A DNA stretch of 64,000 nucleotides from Falsiroseomonas sp051859025 (lineage in GTDB: Bacteria; Pseudomonadota; Alphaproteobacteria; Acetobacterales; Acetobacteraceae). Shown here piece by piece: positions 17,496 through 24,614 of this stretch. The notes beneath the pieces were generated by a model that worked only from the letters and a program-made list of their open reading frames with translations, was not told the origin of the DNA and did no database searches. The stretch covers positions 248,001-312,000 of the forward strand of contig NZ_JBHYGL010000034.1 of NCBI RefSeq assembly GCF_051859025.1, given 5' to 3'. Every line of letters begins with the position of its first letter. The first letter of the stretch is position 1. The position numbers and the translations under genes were made by a program.

Positions 17496-18473
17496 CTACC
17501 CCTCCAGCATGACGTTCGCGATCCGGGCCACCTCGCGCCAGCGGGCGATCTCGGCGCGCAGGAAGGCCGCGAACTGCTCCGGCGTCTGCGGATCGGCGAT
17601 CATCCCCGTCTCCTCGATGCGCCGCACGATGGCCGGGTCGCGCAGCGCGGCGACGACATCGGCGTTGATCCGCCGCACGATCTCGGCCGGCGTGCCGGCC
17701 GGCGCGGCGAGCCCGTTCCAGCCCACCGCCTCATGACCCGGCGCCACCGTCTCGGCGAAGGTCGGCACCTCCGGCGCCCAGGAGACGCGCCGCGCGGTGC
17801 TGACGCCGATCAGCTTGAGCCGCCCCGCCCGCACCTGCGGCAGCGCGGAGGCAAGGCTGTCCGTCATCAGCCGGACATTGCCCGCCACCAGGTCGGTCAC
17901 CGCCGGCCCGCTGCCGCGGTAATGCACCATGTTCAGTCGCACGCCGAGGCGATGCGCCAGCAATTCGGCCGCCATATGCGCACCGGAGGCGGGGCCCGCC
18001 GTCGCGACATCCAGCGGCTGCGCGGTGGCGCGCGCGGCGGCAAGGAACCCCGCCGGATCACTCGCCGGAAAGGACGGATGCGCCACGATGCAAAGCGGCA
18101 CCATCGAGAGGTTGGTGATCGGCGCGAAGTCGCGTTCGGGATCATAGGGCAGGCGCGGCATCACCGCGGCATTCACCGCCATCGGCCCGATCGAGCCCGC
18201 GACCAGCGTGGTGCCGTCCGGCGCCGCGCGCGCCACGGATTCCATCCCCGGCACACCGGCGCCGCCACCGCGATTCTCCACCACCACACGCTGCGGCCAA
18301 CGCGCGGAAAGCGCATCGGCGACGAGGCGGGCGACGATGTCGGTGGACTGGCCCGGCGGGAAGGGCACGACGATCCGCACCGGCCGGTCCGGCCAGGTGC
18401 CTTGCGCGCGCGCCACCATCGGCAAGGCAAGCGAAGCCCCCGCAAGGGCAAGCAAGCGACGACGTCCCGACAT
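17496..18473 (-). CDS. Bug-type (TTT) periplasmic substrate-binding protein 4
   Basis: This TTT receptor has 325 aa, with a signal peptide (MSGRRRLLALAGASLALPMV, cut after ARA) and the mature signature WPDRPVRIVVPFPPGQSTD. VVENRGGGAGVPG, VHYRGSGPAVTDL and APEVPTFAETV follow. The ribosome-binding site GGGAGG lies just before the ATG at 18473. The upstream region is unusually A+T-rich for this genome and carries a TTACGTAA palindrome. No TctAB genes are linked. Confidence 0.93.
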   Translation of the reverse strand: MSGRRRLLALAGASLALPMVARAQGTWPDRPVRIVVPFPPGQSTDIVARLVADALSARWPQRVVVENRGGGAGVPGMESVARAAPDGTTLVAGSIGPMAVNAAVMPRLPYDPERDFAPITNLSMVPLCIVAHPSFPASDPAGFLAAARATAQPLDVATAGPASGAHMAAELLAHRLGVRLNMVHYRGSGPAVTDLVAGNVRLMTDSLASALPQVRAGRLKLIGVSTARRVSWAPEVPTFAETVAPGHEAVGWNGLAAPAGTPAEIVRRINADVVAALRDPAIVRRIEETGMIADPQTPEQFAAFLRAEIARWREVARIANVMLEG

Positions 18474-18500
18474 GACATCCTCCCTGTTATGTATTTTGCA

Positions 18501-18514
18501 TTACTTTTACGTAA
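18501..18514. promoter_or_regulatory. A+T-rich promoter stretch with TTACGTAA palindrome
   Basis: Upstream of receptor 4, TTACGTAA (18507-18514) with a second TTAC at 18501 stands 28-41 bp before the start codon, where an operator or promoter core would be. The flanking tract from 18485 to 18520 is the most A+T-rich sequence within several kb. Confidence 0.35.
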
Positions 18515-18738
18515 CCTTAAGGGGGTTGGTGATGCAAGCCTCGCTTGTGCTGGCATGCGCCGGCAGGCGGTCCCGCGCTCAGGCGTCGCCTTCCAAGGCG
18601 GCGTTCCTGATCCGGCTTATCGGGCCGTGGTCGTGGTGGTGGCGCTCCCGCAGCACGCCGCGCCGATGGCAGCGACACGCACCGCATCGGCCAACGCCGC
18701 CATCAGCGCCGGTCAGGGAGCACCCTCGGTCCTGGCGG

Positions 18739-18877
18739 GGCGGCGGAGTGCATGCCGCACTCCGCGCCTAAGGTCGCCGGATCGGCCGCAAGCGCGTGGC
18801 ACGGCTGATGCGCGACATGGGGCTGGCAGCAGGCCGGCAGGGCCGGTTCTGCCGCACGAAGGACAGCGGCAGTGAAA
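18739..18877 (+). pseudogene. IS3-family transposase (OrfB) relic
   Basis: The frame reads HAALRA, a TAA stop at 18769-18771, then GRRIGRKRVARLMRDMGLAA and GRQGRFCRTKDSG. This is the helix-turn-helix stretch that precedes the catalytic core in IS3-family OrfB proteins, where the unbroken form is a Tyr-Gly-Ser-x-Arg-(V/I)-H-x-x-L-R block followed by GRR-x-GRKRVARLMR. Neither the DDE core nor terminal repeats are present. The rest of the 430-bp gap (18474-18902) contains only the receptor 4 promoter and no other gene. Confidence 0.72.
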
Positions 18878-18902
18878 CGCGGCGCGCAAGCCCCATCGGG
18901 CG

Positions 18903-20018
18903 TCACGCGGCAGCGCGTCTGCCCACCCCCATCTCCTCAAGCACCTCGGCCACCTTGGACAGCGCGAAGCGGATATCCGCTTCCGCGATCGCGCCGATGC
19001 AGCCGAAGCGCATGGTCGGCACCTTGGTCGTGTAGAAGTCGCTGAGAATGATGCCCCGGCTCTTCATCGCGATCCGGAAGCTGGTGAAATTCCAGGCGGG
19101 GTCCACGGGCTGGAAGACATTGACGATGATCGGCCCCTGGTGTTCGGGGGCGACATAGGGGGTGAAGCCCAGCGCCTGCAGGCCTTCCCGCATCACGTCC
19201 CGGTTACGCATGTACCGCGCCAGGCGCCCTTCCTGGCCGCCCTCGGCCTCATAGATGTCCATCGCCTTGCCGAAGGCGCGCAGCGCCTGGACAGCGGGGG
19301 TGAAGCGGAAGCTGCCCCAGCCGTTGCGCAGCGCATGGTCATGCACATCGACCAGATCCATCACCCAGGACCCCGCATTGCCGCGGCAGGCCTCGAGCCG
19401 CGCGACCGGCGCCACGGCGAAGCCGAAGCCCGGCATGCCCTCGAGGCATTTGTTGGAGGTGAAGACCACGACGTCGCATTCCGGATGGTCCGCGATGCGG
19501 AAGGGCAGCGCGCCGAAGCCGGAGACGGCATCGCAGATCATCCGCCGCCCGGCGGCGGCGATGACGGGGCCCAGCACATTCGGGTCATTGACGATGCCCG
19601 TCCCCGTCTCGCTCACCACCAGGGCGACATGCGTGCATTCCGGGTGTGCGGCCAGCGCTTCGGCCAGGCGTTCCGGCTCCATCGGCCGGTTGTCGGGGCC
19701 GTGCAGGGCAACGACCTTGCGCCCCGCTTCCGTCGCCAGGCGCGCCAGCCGGTCGGCATAGCCGCCATTCTGCACCACCAGCAGCGTGCCCCCGGCGGGC
19801 ACGAAGGTGCGCAGCGCGGATTCGATGATCATGTGCCCGCAGCCCGGCAGGGGCAGGGAGACGTGCTCCCCCCAATTCCCCCCGGCGATGGCCACGATGC
19901 GCGGGCGCATGGCGGCGTATTCGTCGCGGAAATCCTCGTCCCAGGGGGCGATGTCCTCGGCCATGCAGGTGCGGACCTCGGGGCGGGTCTGGACGGGGCC
20001 GGGGATGAGCAGGAGCAT
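18903..20018 (-). CDS. phnW: 2-aminoethylphosphonate--pyruvate transaminase-like aminotransferase (PhnW type)
   Basis: This is a class V, PLP-dependent aminotransferase. PhnW moves the amino group of 2-aminoethylphosphonate to pyruvate, the first step of phosphonate use. The N-terminus LLIPGPVQTRPEVRTCMAED with APWDEDFRDEYAAMRPR, and LPLPGCGHMIIESALRTFVP, are PhnW-type. The PLP Lys is Lys190 in TSNKCLEGMPG, and Asp163 (ICDAVSG) contacts the pyridine nitrogen. It has 371 aa. No phosphonatase (PhnX) or phosphonate transporter is in the window, so a related alanine-glyoxylate or serine-type activity stays possible. Confidence 0.82.
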   Translation of the reverse strand: MLLLIPGPVQTRPEVRTCMAEDIAPWDEDFRDEYAAMRPRIVAIAGGNWGEHVSLPLPGCGHMIIESALRTFVPAGGTLLVVQNGGYADRLARLATEAGRKVVALHGPDNRPMEPERLAEALAAHPECTHVALVVSETGTGIVNDPNVLGPVIAAAGRRMICDAVSGFGALPFRIADHPECDVVVFTSNKCLEGMPGFGFAVAPVARLEACRGNAGSWVMDLVDVHDHALRNGWGSFRFTPAVQALRAFGKAMDIYEAEGGQEGRLARYMRNRDVMREGLQALGFTPYVAPEHQGPIIVNVFQPVDPAWNFTSFRIAMKSRGIILSDFYTTKVPTMRFGCIGAIAEADIRFALSKVAEVLEEMGVGRRAAA

Positions 20019-20078
20019 GATGGAGATCCGTGGGGCTTTGGTGGCCGGTTCAGCGGCGGGGCTTAGGCCCGGCCAGGG

Positions 20079-20702
20079 TCAGACCACAAGGCTTCCGCCG
20101 CCCAGTTCGCGGCGCAGCTTGCGCAGGATGGCGTCGGCGAAGTCGATGTAGTCCGCGCATTCCATGGCGAAGGCGCCGGGGCCGCCGATCACCTCCGCCT
20201 CGTAATGGTCCAGCAGGTCCGGCTCCTCGTTCAGGATGGCCAGGCCGTTGATCGTGATGCCGGCCGCGACGGCCAGGTCCCGCACCGGGCCGGGGTCCCG
20301 CCCCTGGTTGTGGCGGCCATCGCCGGAGACGTCCATGACGTAGCGCGTCGCCTCCGCCGGGCAGCGCGCCAGCGTGGCCAGGCCCGCTGCCATCCCCTCC
20401 CCCAGCGCAGTCGCGCCGGGGCGCGGCAGGCGGGGGGCGTTCTCGATCGCCTGGGCCAGGGCCTCCGCCCCCGCGGGGTCGGCAATGCGGGTCCAGCCGA
20501 TGGCCAGATCCTGCTGGCCGGGGCCCGACCACAGCAGCAGGGCCACCGCCGCCGCGCGCCGCGGCCCGCCGGTCGCCGCCGCTAGCACGGAGGCGTCGCG
20601 GAAGGCGGCGGCGGTGCCGCCGGCCATCAGGCCGAACTCCTCGAAGCTGACGCTGGCGGAGACATCCATCGCCAGGCACAGGGCGATATCCACGCTACTC
20701 AT
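20079..20702 (-). CDS. DUF1194 von Willebrand factor A-domain protein, no signal peptide
   Basis: This VWA-fold protein belongs to the DUF1194 family. The metal-site motif DVSAS is at residues 13-17, YVMDVSGDGRHNQGRDP is the second landmark, and the C-terminal block ending AMECADYIDFADAILRKLRR is typical. Most relatives start with a signal peptide; here the protein starts at MSSVDIALCLAMDVS, and a stop codon lies three codons upstream in frame, so a leader has not been missed. It has 207 aa. Function is unknown. It shares strand with phnW but sits 60 bp upstream of it. Confidence 0.85.
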   Translation of the reverse strand: MSSVDIALCLAMDVSASVSFEEFGLMAGGTAAAFRDASVLAAATGGPRRAAAVALLLWSGPGQQDLAIGWTRIADPAGAEALAQAIENAPRLPRPGATALGEGMAAGLATLARCPAEATRYVMDVSGDGRHNQGRDPGPVRDLAVAAGITINGLAILNEEPDLLDHYEAEVIGGPGAFAMECADYIDFADAILRKLRRELGGGSLVV

Positions 20703-20763
20703 CGGTGATTATGCCCTGATCCACGACTGCATTTGCACGCCCGCGCCTCCGGTGCCAGATTGA

Positions 20764-20776
20764 TCCCGTATCGGGA
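20764..20776. promoter_or_regulatory. 13-bp inverted repeat before receptor 5
   Basis: TCCCG-TAT-CGGGA ends 12 bp before the receptor 5 start codon. Overlapping it, CCGTATCGGGAAC (20766-20778) is 12/13 identical to a site in the divergent region of receptors 2 and 3. It is either an operator or coincidence. Confidence 0.3.
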
Positions 20777-20788
20777 ACGAGGGATCGG

Positions 20789-21772
20789 ATGATGATCGGC
20801 AGGCGCGGCATCCTCATGGCAACATCCGGTGTGTTGGCGGCGCCCCTCGCGTCCCCCGCCGTGCACGCGCAGGGGGCCTGGCCCAGCCGCAACATCCGCA
20901 TGGTCGTTCCCTACCCGCCCGGCGGCGCGACGGATGCAATGTCCCGCCTCGCCGCGCAGAAGATTGGGGAGAAGCTGGGCGTTTCCGTGGTGGTGGAAAA
21001 CCGCTCCGGCGCCAATGGCCAGGTCGGCAGCCAGGCGATGCTGCAGGCGCCGGCGGATGGCTACACCATCCTCGGCTCGGCCTCGATCCATGTCATGGCG
21101 CGCCATGTCATGCGCAATGTGCCCTATGACCCCGTGGCGGATTTCGTCCCCGTCGCCCGCACGGCCCGCGGGCCGCTGGTGCTGGTGATGGCGCCAGGCC
21201 GGCCGCAGCGGACGATCCCGGAGATCGTGGAGGCCGCGAAGCGCAACCCCGCGCAATGGTCCTTCGCCACCTCCTCCCTCGGCTCCGCCGGCCATCTCGG
21301 CACCATCGAGTTCAACCGGGTGACGGGCGCGAATATCGAGATCGTGGGCTATCGCGGCACCGCGCCGGCACTGACCGACGTGGCGGCCGGCAACGCGCAC
21401 CTGATGTTCGACCCCGTGCTGGCGACCCTGCCGATGATCCGCGGCGGGCAGTTGCGGGGCCTCGGCATCGCGACCACCAGCCGCACATCGCTGGCGCCGG
21501 AACTGCCCACCATGGCGGAAGCCGGGTTGCCGGGCTTCGAATTCTATTCCTGGTACGGGGTCTGGGCCGCCCGCACCGTACCGGCGGAGATGGTGGCGCG
21601 GATGAATGCCGCGCTTGTCGAGGGGATGCGGGAGCCGGCGGTGGTGGAACGCCTGACCGGCCTTGGCTTCGAACCCCTTGCGGAGACGGTGGCGGAGGCC
21701 GAGCGCTTCATCGCGGCCGACGTCGCCCGCAACGCCGAACTCCTCCGGATCGCGAATTTCCAGCCTGAGTAA
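20789..21772 (+). CDS. Bug-type (TTT) periplasmic substrate-binding protein 5
   Basis: This TTT receptor has 327 aa. The signal peptide MIGRRGILMATSGVLAAPL ends near AVHAQ and the mature part starts WPSRNIRMVVPYPPGGATDA. VVENRSGANGQVGSQ, YRGTAPALTDVAAGN and APELPTMAEAGLPGFE are family blocks. Two ATG codons at 20789 and 20792 are both possible starts after GAGGG. An enoyl-CoA hydratase gene follows about 80 bp downstream on the same strand. Confidence 0.93.
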   Translation: MMIGRRGILMATSGVLAAPLASPAVHAQGAWPSRNIRMVVPYPPGGATDAMSRLAAQKIGEKLGVSVVVENRSGANGQVGSQAMLQAPADGYTILGSASIHVMARHVMRNVPYDPVADFVPVARTARGPLVLVMAPGRPQRTIPEIVEAAKRNPAQWSFATSSLGSAGHLGTIEFNRVTGANIEIVGYRGTAPALTDVAAGNAHLMFDPVLATLPMIRGGQLRGLGIATTSRTSLAPELPTMAEAGLPGFEFYSWYGVWAARTVPAEMVARMNAALVEGMREPAVVERLTGLGFEPLAETVAEAERFIAADVARNAELLRIANFQPE

Positions 21773-21850
21773 CATTTCAGCTGCCACCCTGACGACAAAA
21801 TGCCCCCCCGGGGTCATCTCTGGGTTATTGAGCCTGGGAGGGTGGTTGGA

Positions 21851-22678
21851 ATGGATGGCGCCGGGGTGACCCCTGAATTCGTCGGTGAATTCGCAGGGTC
21901 GAAGATCCTAGCCAGCAGCGCGCAGGGCGTCGGCCGGGTGGTGTTCAACCAGCCGGAGAAGCGCAACGCCATGTCGGTCGCGATGTGGGAAGGGCTGGGC
22001 CAGGCCCTGGACCGCTTCGCCGGGGACCCGGCGGTCCGCGTGGTGGTCCTGGAAGGCGCGGGCGACAAGGCCTTCGTCTCCGGCGCCGATATCAGCCAGT
22101 TCGAGGCCCAGCGCAGCGATGCGGAGGCCCAGCGCGCCTATGAACGCCTGACCGCGGCGGGGCGGGACAAGCTCGCCGCCTTCCCCAAGCCCGTGATCGC
22201 CAAGATCCGCGGCTTCTGCCTCGGCGGAGGGCTCGGCCTGGCCATGCAGGCGGACCTCCGCATCGCGGCGGAGGATGCGAGCTTCGGCATCCCCGCGGCG
22301 AAGCTCGGCCTGGCCTACGGCTTCGGCACGGTGCAGATGCTGACCAGCCTGGTCGGCCCCGCCCATGCCCGCATGATGCTCTTCACCGGGGAACGGATCG
22401 ATGCGTGGGAGGCCGAGCGGATCGGCCTGGTGAACGACGTGGTGCCGGTGGAGTTGCTGGATCGCACGGTGGACAGGCTGGCCGAGACGATCGCGGCGAA
22501 TGCACCGCTCACCATCCGATCCGCCAAGCTGTCCATCGCCGCCGCCGCGCAGGATCCCGCGGCGCGGGACATGGCGGCGGTGCAGACTGCCTTCGCCGCC
22601 TGCTTCGACAGCGCGGATTACCGGGAAGGGCGGCGCGCCTTCATGGACAAGCGGAAGCCCCGCTTCACCGGCGCCTGA
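21851..22678 (+). CDS. Enoyl-CoA hydratase/isomerase family protein
   Basis: This crotonase-fold enzyme acts on acyl-CoA thioesters. The start at 21851 follows GGGAGG. Typical blocks are RVVFNQPEKRNAMSVAMWEG, the oxyanion strand KAFVSGADISQF, and KIRGFCLGGGLGLAMQADLR with the second oxyanion Gly. The hydratase Glu positions read SFGIPAAKLGLAYGFG, so the first Glu is not obvious and isomerase, hydrolase or other crotonase chemistry is as likely as hydration. It has 275 aa. It is close behind receptor 5; a shared catabolic role is possible but unproven. Confidence 0.9.
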   Translation: MDGAGVTPEFVGEFAGSKILASSAQGVGRVVFNQPEKRNAMSVAMWEGLGQALDRFAGDPAVRVVVLEGAGDKAFVSGADISQFEAQRSDAEAQRAYERLTAAGRDKLAAFPKPVIAKIRGFCLGGGLGLAMQADLRIAAEDASFGIPAAKLGLAYGFGTVQMLTSLVGPAHARMMLFTGERIDAWEAERIGLVNDVVPVELLDRTVDRLAETIAANAPLTIRSAKLSIAAAAQDPAARDMAAVQTAFAACFDSADYREGRRAFMDKRKPRFTGA

Positions 22679-22849
22679 AGCCGGCGCCTGGAGAACGTTG
22701 CGGATGACTGCTGTTTCGGGCGTGCGGTGAGACGCCGCCGCTGTTGACGCCACGCAGGACATGCTAACCGGACCGGGACAGGGCGGGCCGCAAGAGCCTG
22801 AGGCTGGGTCCGGGATAGGAGTTGCCGCGCTATCGACCACCACCAGGGC

Positions 22850-23482
22850 ATGTCGCCGGCGGAACCGCATGGCGTGCCCGTCTCCGTCCTCCTCGCCGAC
22901 CTGGCCAGGGATTGGCCGACGGAAACCCTGACGCTCGGCGACCTGGCCGCGGCGCTGGGGCAGCGTGGCTTCGGCGTGCTGATCGTGATCTTCGCCCTGC
23001 CCAACCTGCTACCCTTCTACCTGCCGGGGCTGAGCACCGTCGCGGGCCTGCCGATGATGGTGGTGGCCGCGCAGCTGGCGGCCGGGCGCCACCGCCCTGC
23101 CTTGCCCGGCTTCGTCGCACGGCGAAGGCTGCGGCGGGATACGCTGCGCCAGGTCACGGCGCGGGCCATGCCGTGGCTGCTCCGCGTGGAACGGATGGTG
23201 CGGCCGCGCCCCTCGGCCCTGACCGGCGCGGCGGGCGAAAGGGTGGTCGGGCTCTGGGTCATGCTGCTGGGCCTCGTCATCATCCTGCCCACCCCCCTGA
23301 CCAATGGCCCCCCGGCGCTGGCCTGCCTCATCATGGCCATGGGCGTGATGGAAAACGACACGGCGACCATCACCATCGGCGCGGTGCTCGGCCTGGTGGG
23401 CGCGGCGTTCAGCCTGACGCTTCTTGTCACCCTCGGCTGGGCTCTCCTCGCCGGCTTCAACCACCTGATCGGATCGCCATGA
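22850..23482 (+). CDS. ExoD-family membrane protein, copy 1
   Basis: ExoD proteins are small inner-membrane proteins first linked to exopolysaccharide production and alkali tolerance in rhizobia; their biochemical activity is not known. The ExoD pattern is clear: TLTLGDLAAALGQRGFGVLI, LPNLLPFYLPGLSTVAGLP, RPRPSALTGAAGERVVG and PTPLTNGPPALACLIMAMGV with VMENDTATITIG. Four or five hydrophobic segments are visible. It has 210 aa. A related but clearly diverged copy follows 73 bp downstream. Confidence 0.9.
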   Translation: MSPAEPHGVPVSVLLADLARDWPTETLTLGDLAAALGQRGFGVLIVIFALPNLLPFYLPGLSTVAGLPMMVVAAQLAAGRHRPALPGFVARRRLRRDTLRQVTARAMPWLLRVERMVRPRPSALTGAAGERVVGLWVMLLGLVIILPTPLTNGPPALACLIMAMGVMENDTATITIGAVLGLVGAAFSLTLLVTLGWALLAGFNHLIGSP

Positions 23483-23555
23483 CCCACGCCGCGATCGGCG
23501 GGCCGCCCGCTTCCGCCACCCCGGGTTCCGCCACCCCGGCAGGAGTATCCGCCCG

Positions 23556-24179
23556 ATGACGAGCGAGGAGGTGCCGCACGCCGCCGACAGCGCGCCGATC
23601 TCCCGGATCGTCGCGGAAGTCGCGGCCGCCTTTCCCGGGGAACGGATCAGCCTGGGGGAGATGGCGACCGCCTTCGGCGACCGTGCCTTCGGCATGCTGC
23701 TGCTGCTGCTGCTGCTGCCCGGCCTGCTGCCTGGCATGGCGAGCGTCTTCGGCACGCCGCTGCTGATCCTGGGCGTACAGATGGGACTCGGCCTGCGGGT
23801 GCCGAAGCTGCCGGGAATCCTGGCGCGCCAGACCATCAAGCGGTCGGACCTGCTGCGGCTGGCCTCCGCCTCCTCGAAGGGTCTCGGGCGGATCGAACGC
23901 TATGTCAGGCCGCGGCCCGGCTTCTTCACCAGCCCGCTCGGCGAACGGATCATCGGCTGGATCACCGCCTATGTCGCCATCATGCTGATCCTGCCGGGGC
24001 CGGGCACCAACGGGCCGCCGGCCTTCGGCAACATCGTCATGGCGCTCGGCCTGATCGAGCACGACAGCAAGGTCACGGGCTGGGGCGTGGCGCTGAGCAT
24101 CGCGGGCTGCATCTTCGCCACCGTGGTGCTGGGCGCCATGGTCTGGTTCGCCATCAAGGCGGCCGGCTGGATCTTCTGA
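23556..24179 (+). CDS. ExoD-family membrane protein, copy 2
   Basis: This is the second ExoD-family protein in tandem, with 207 aa. It shares the ISLGEMATAFGDRAFGMLLL, ASVFGTPLLILGVQM, RPRPGFFTSPLGERIIG and GPGTNGPPAFGNIVMALGLI blocks with copy 1 at equivalent spacing, but sequence identity is modest, so the duplication is old. The short gap between the copies contains a 15-bp direct repeat of TTCCGCCACCCCGG. It is upstream of the cobalamin riboswitch but unrelated to it. Confidence 0.9.
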   Translation: MTSEEVPHAADSAPISRIVAEVAAAFPGERISLGEMATAFGDRAFGMLLLLLLLPGLLPGMASVFGTPLLILGVQMGLGLRVPKLPGILARQTIKRSDLLRLASASSKGLGRIERYVRPRPGFFTSPLGERIIGWITAYVAIMLILPGPGTNGPPAFGNIVMALGLIEHDSKVTGWGVALSIAGCIFATVVLGAMVWFAIKAAGWIF

Positions 24180-24227
24180 TTCACACGCCCTGATTGTGCG
24201 GGCTTCCTTAACGATGCTACGAACCCC

Positions 24228-24444
24228 GCATGCGCCGGTGGCCCGCAAGGGCTGAAACGGGAACGCGCGAAGGCCTGCCCCCGGCGTCAGCCAGGGACGG
24301 GTCCAGGCCGCGGCTGCCCCCGCAACTGTAGGCGGAGCGCCCCTGCCACATGCCATTGGGCCCATCGGGCCTGAGAAGGCGGCGGGGGCACCGGGGACCA
24401 TTTCCCCCCGGCACTCCGTGAGCCAGGAGACCGGCCGGCGCAGA
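24228..24444 (+). promoter_or_regulatory. Cobalamin (B12) riboswitch
   Basis: The 435-bp gap before btuB carries a full adenosylcobalamin-class riboswitch. In order are GGTGGCCCGCAAGGGCTGAA and ACGGGAA (the P3/P4 region), CAGGGACGG, the B12 box GCCCCCGCAACTGTAGGCGG (24315-24334), a long variable helix (24337-24412) and the closing element GTGAGCCAGGAGACCGGCC (24418-24436). It should repress expression of the receptor when intracellular B12 is sufficient. A plausible promoter lies near 24195-24225. The last 170 bp before the ATG would hold the expression platform. Confidence 0.93.
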
Positions 24445-24614
24445 GACGTCACGCGCGTGCCGGGCGGGGTGCACCGGCGCAACGGAACGACAGGCAACGG
24501 GCCCGCTTCGGCCCGCTTCCGCTCGTTTCCGCCTGCGGCGACGACGCCAACCGCCGCCACGGCCCCGGGAACGGGGGCGGGGGGGCATGTCGTCCAGTCG
24601 CTCGGAGGGACCCG

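Noticed and set aside
22668..22688. Terminator hairpin after the enoyl-CoA hydratase gene
   Set aside because: CCGGCGCC occurs twice as a direct repeat. Pairing relies on the self-complementary GGCGCC core with only 6 bp, so it is more simply a short duplication over the stop codon.
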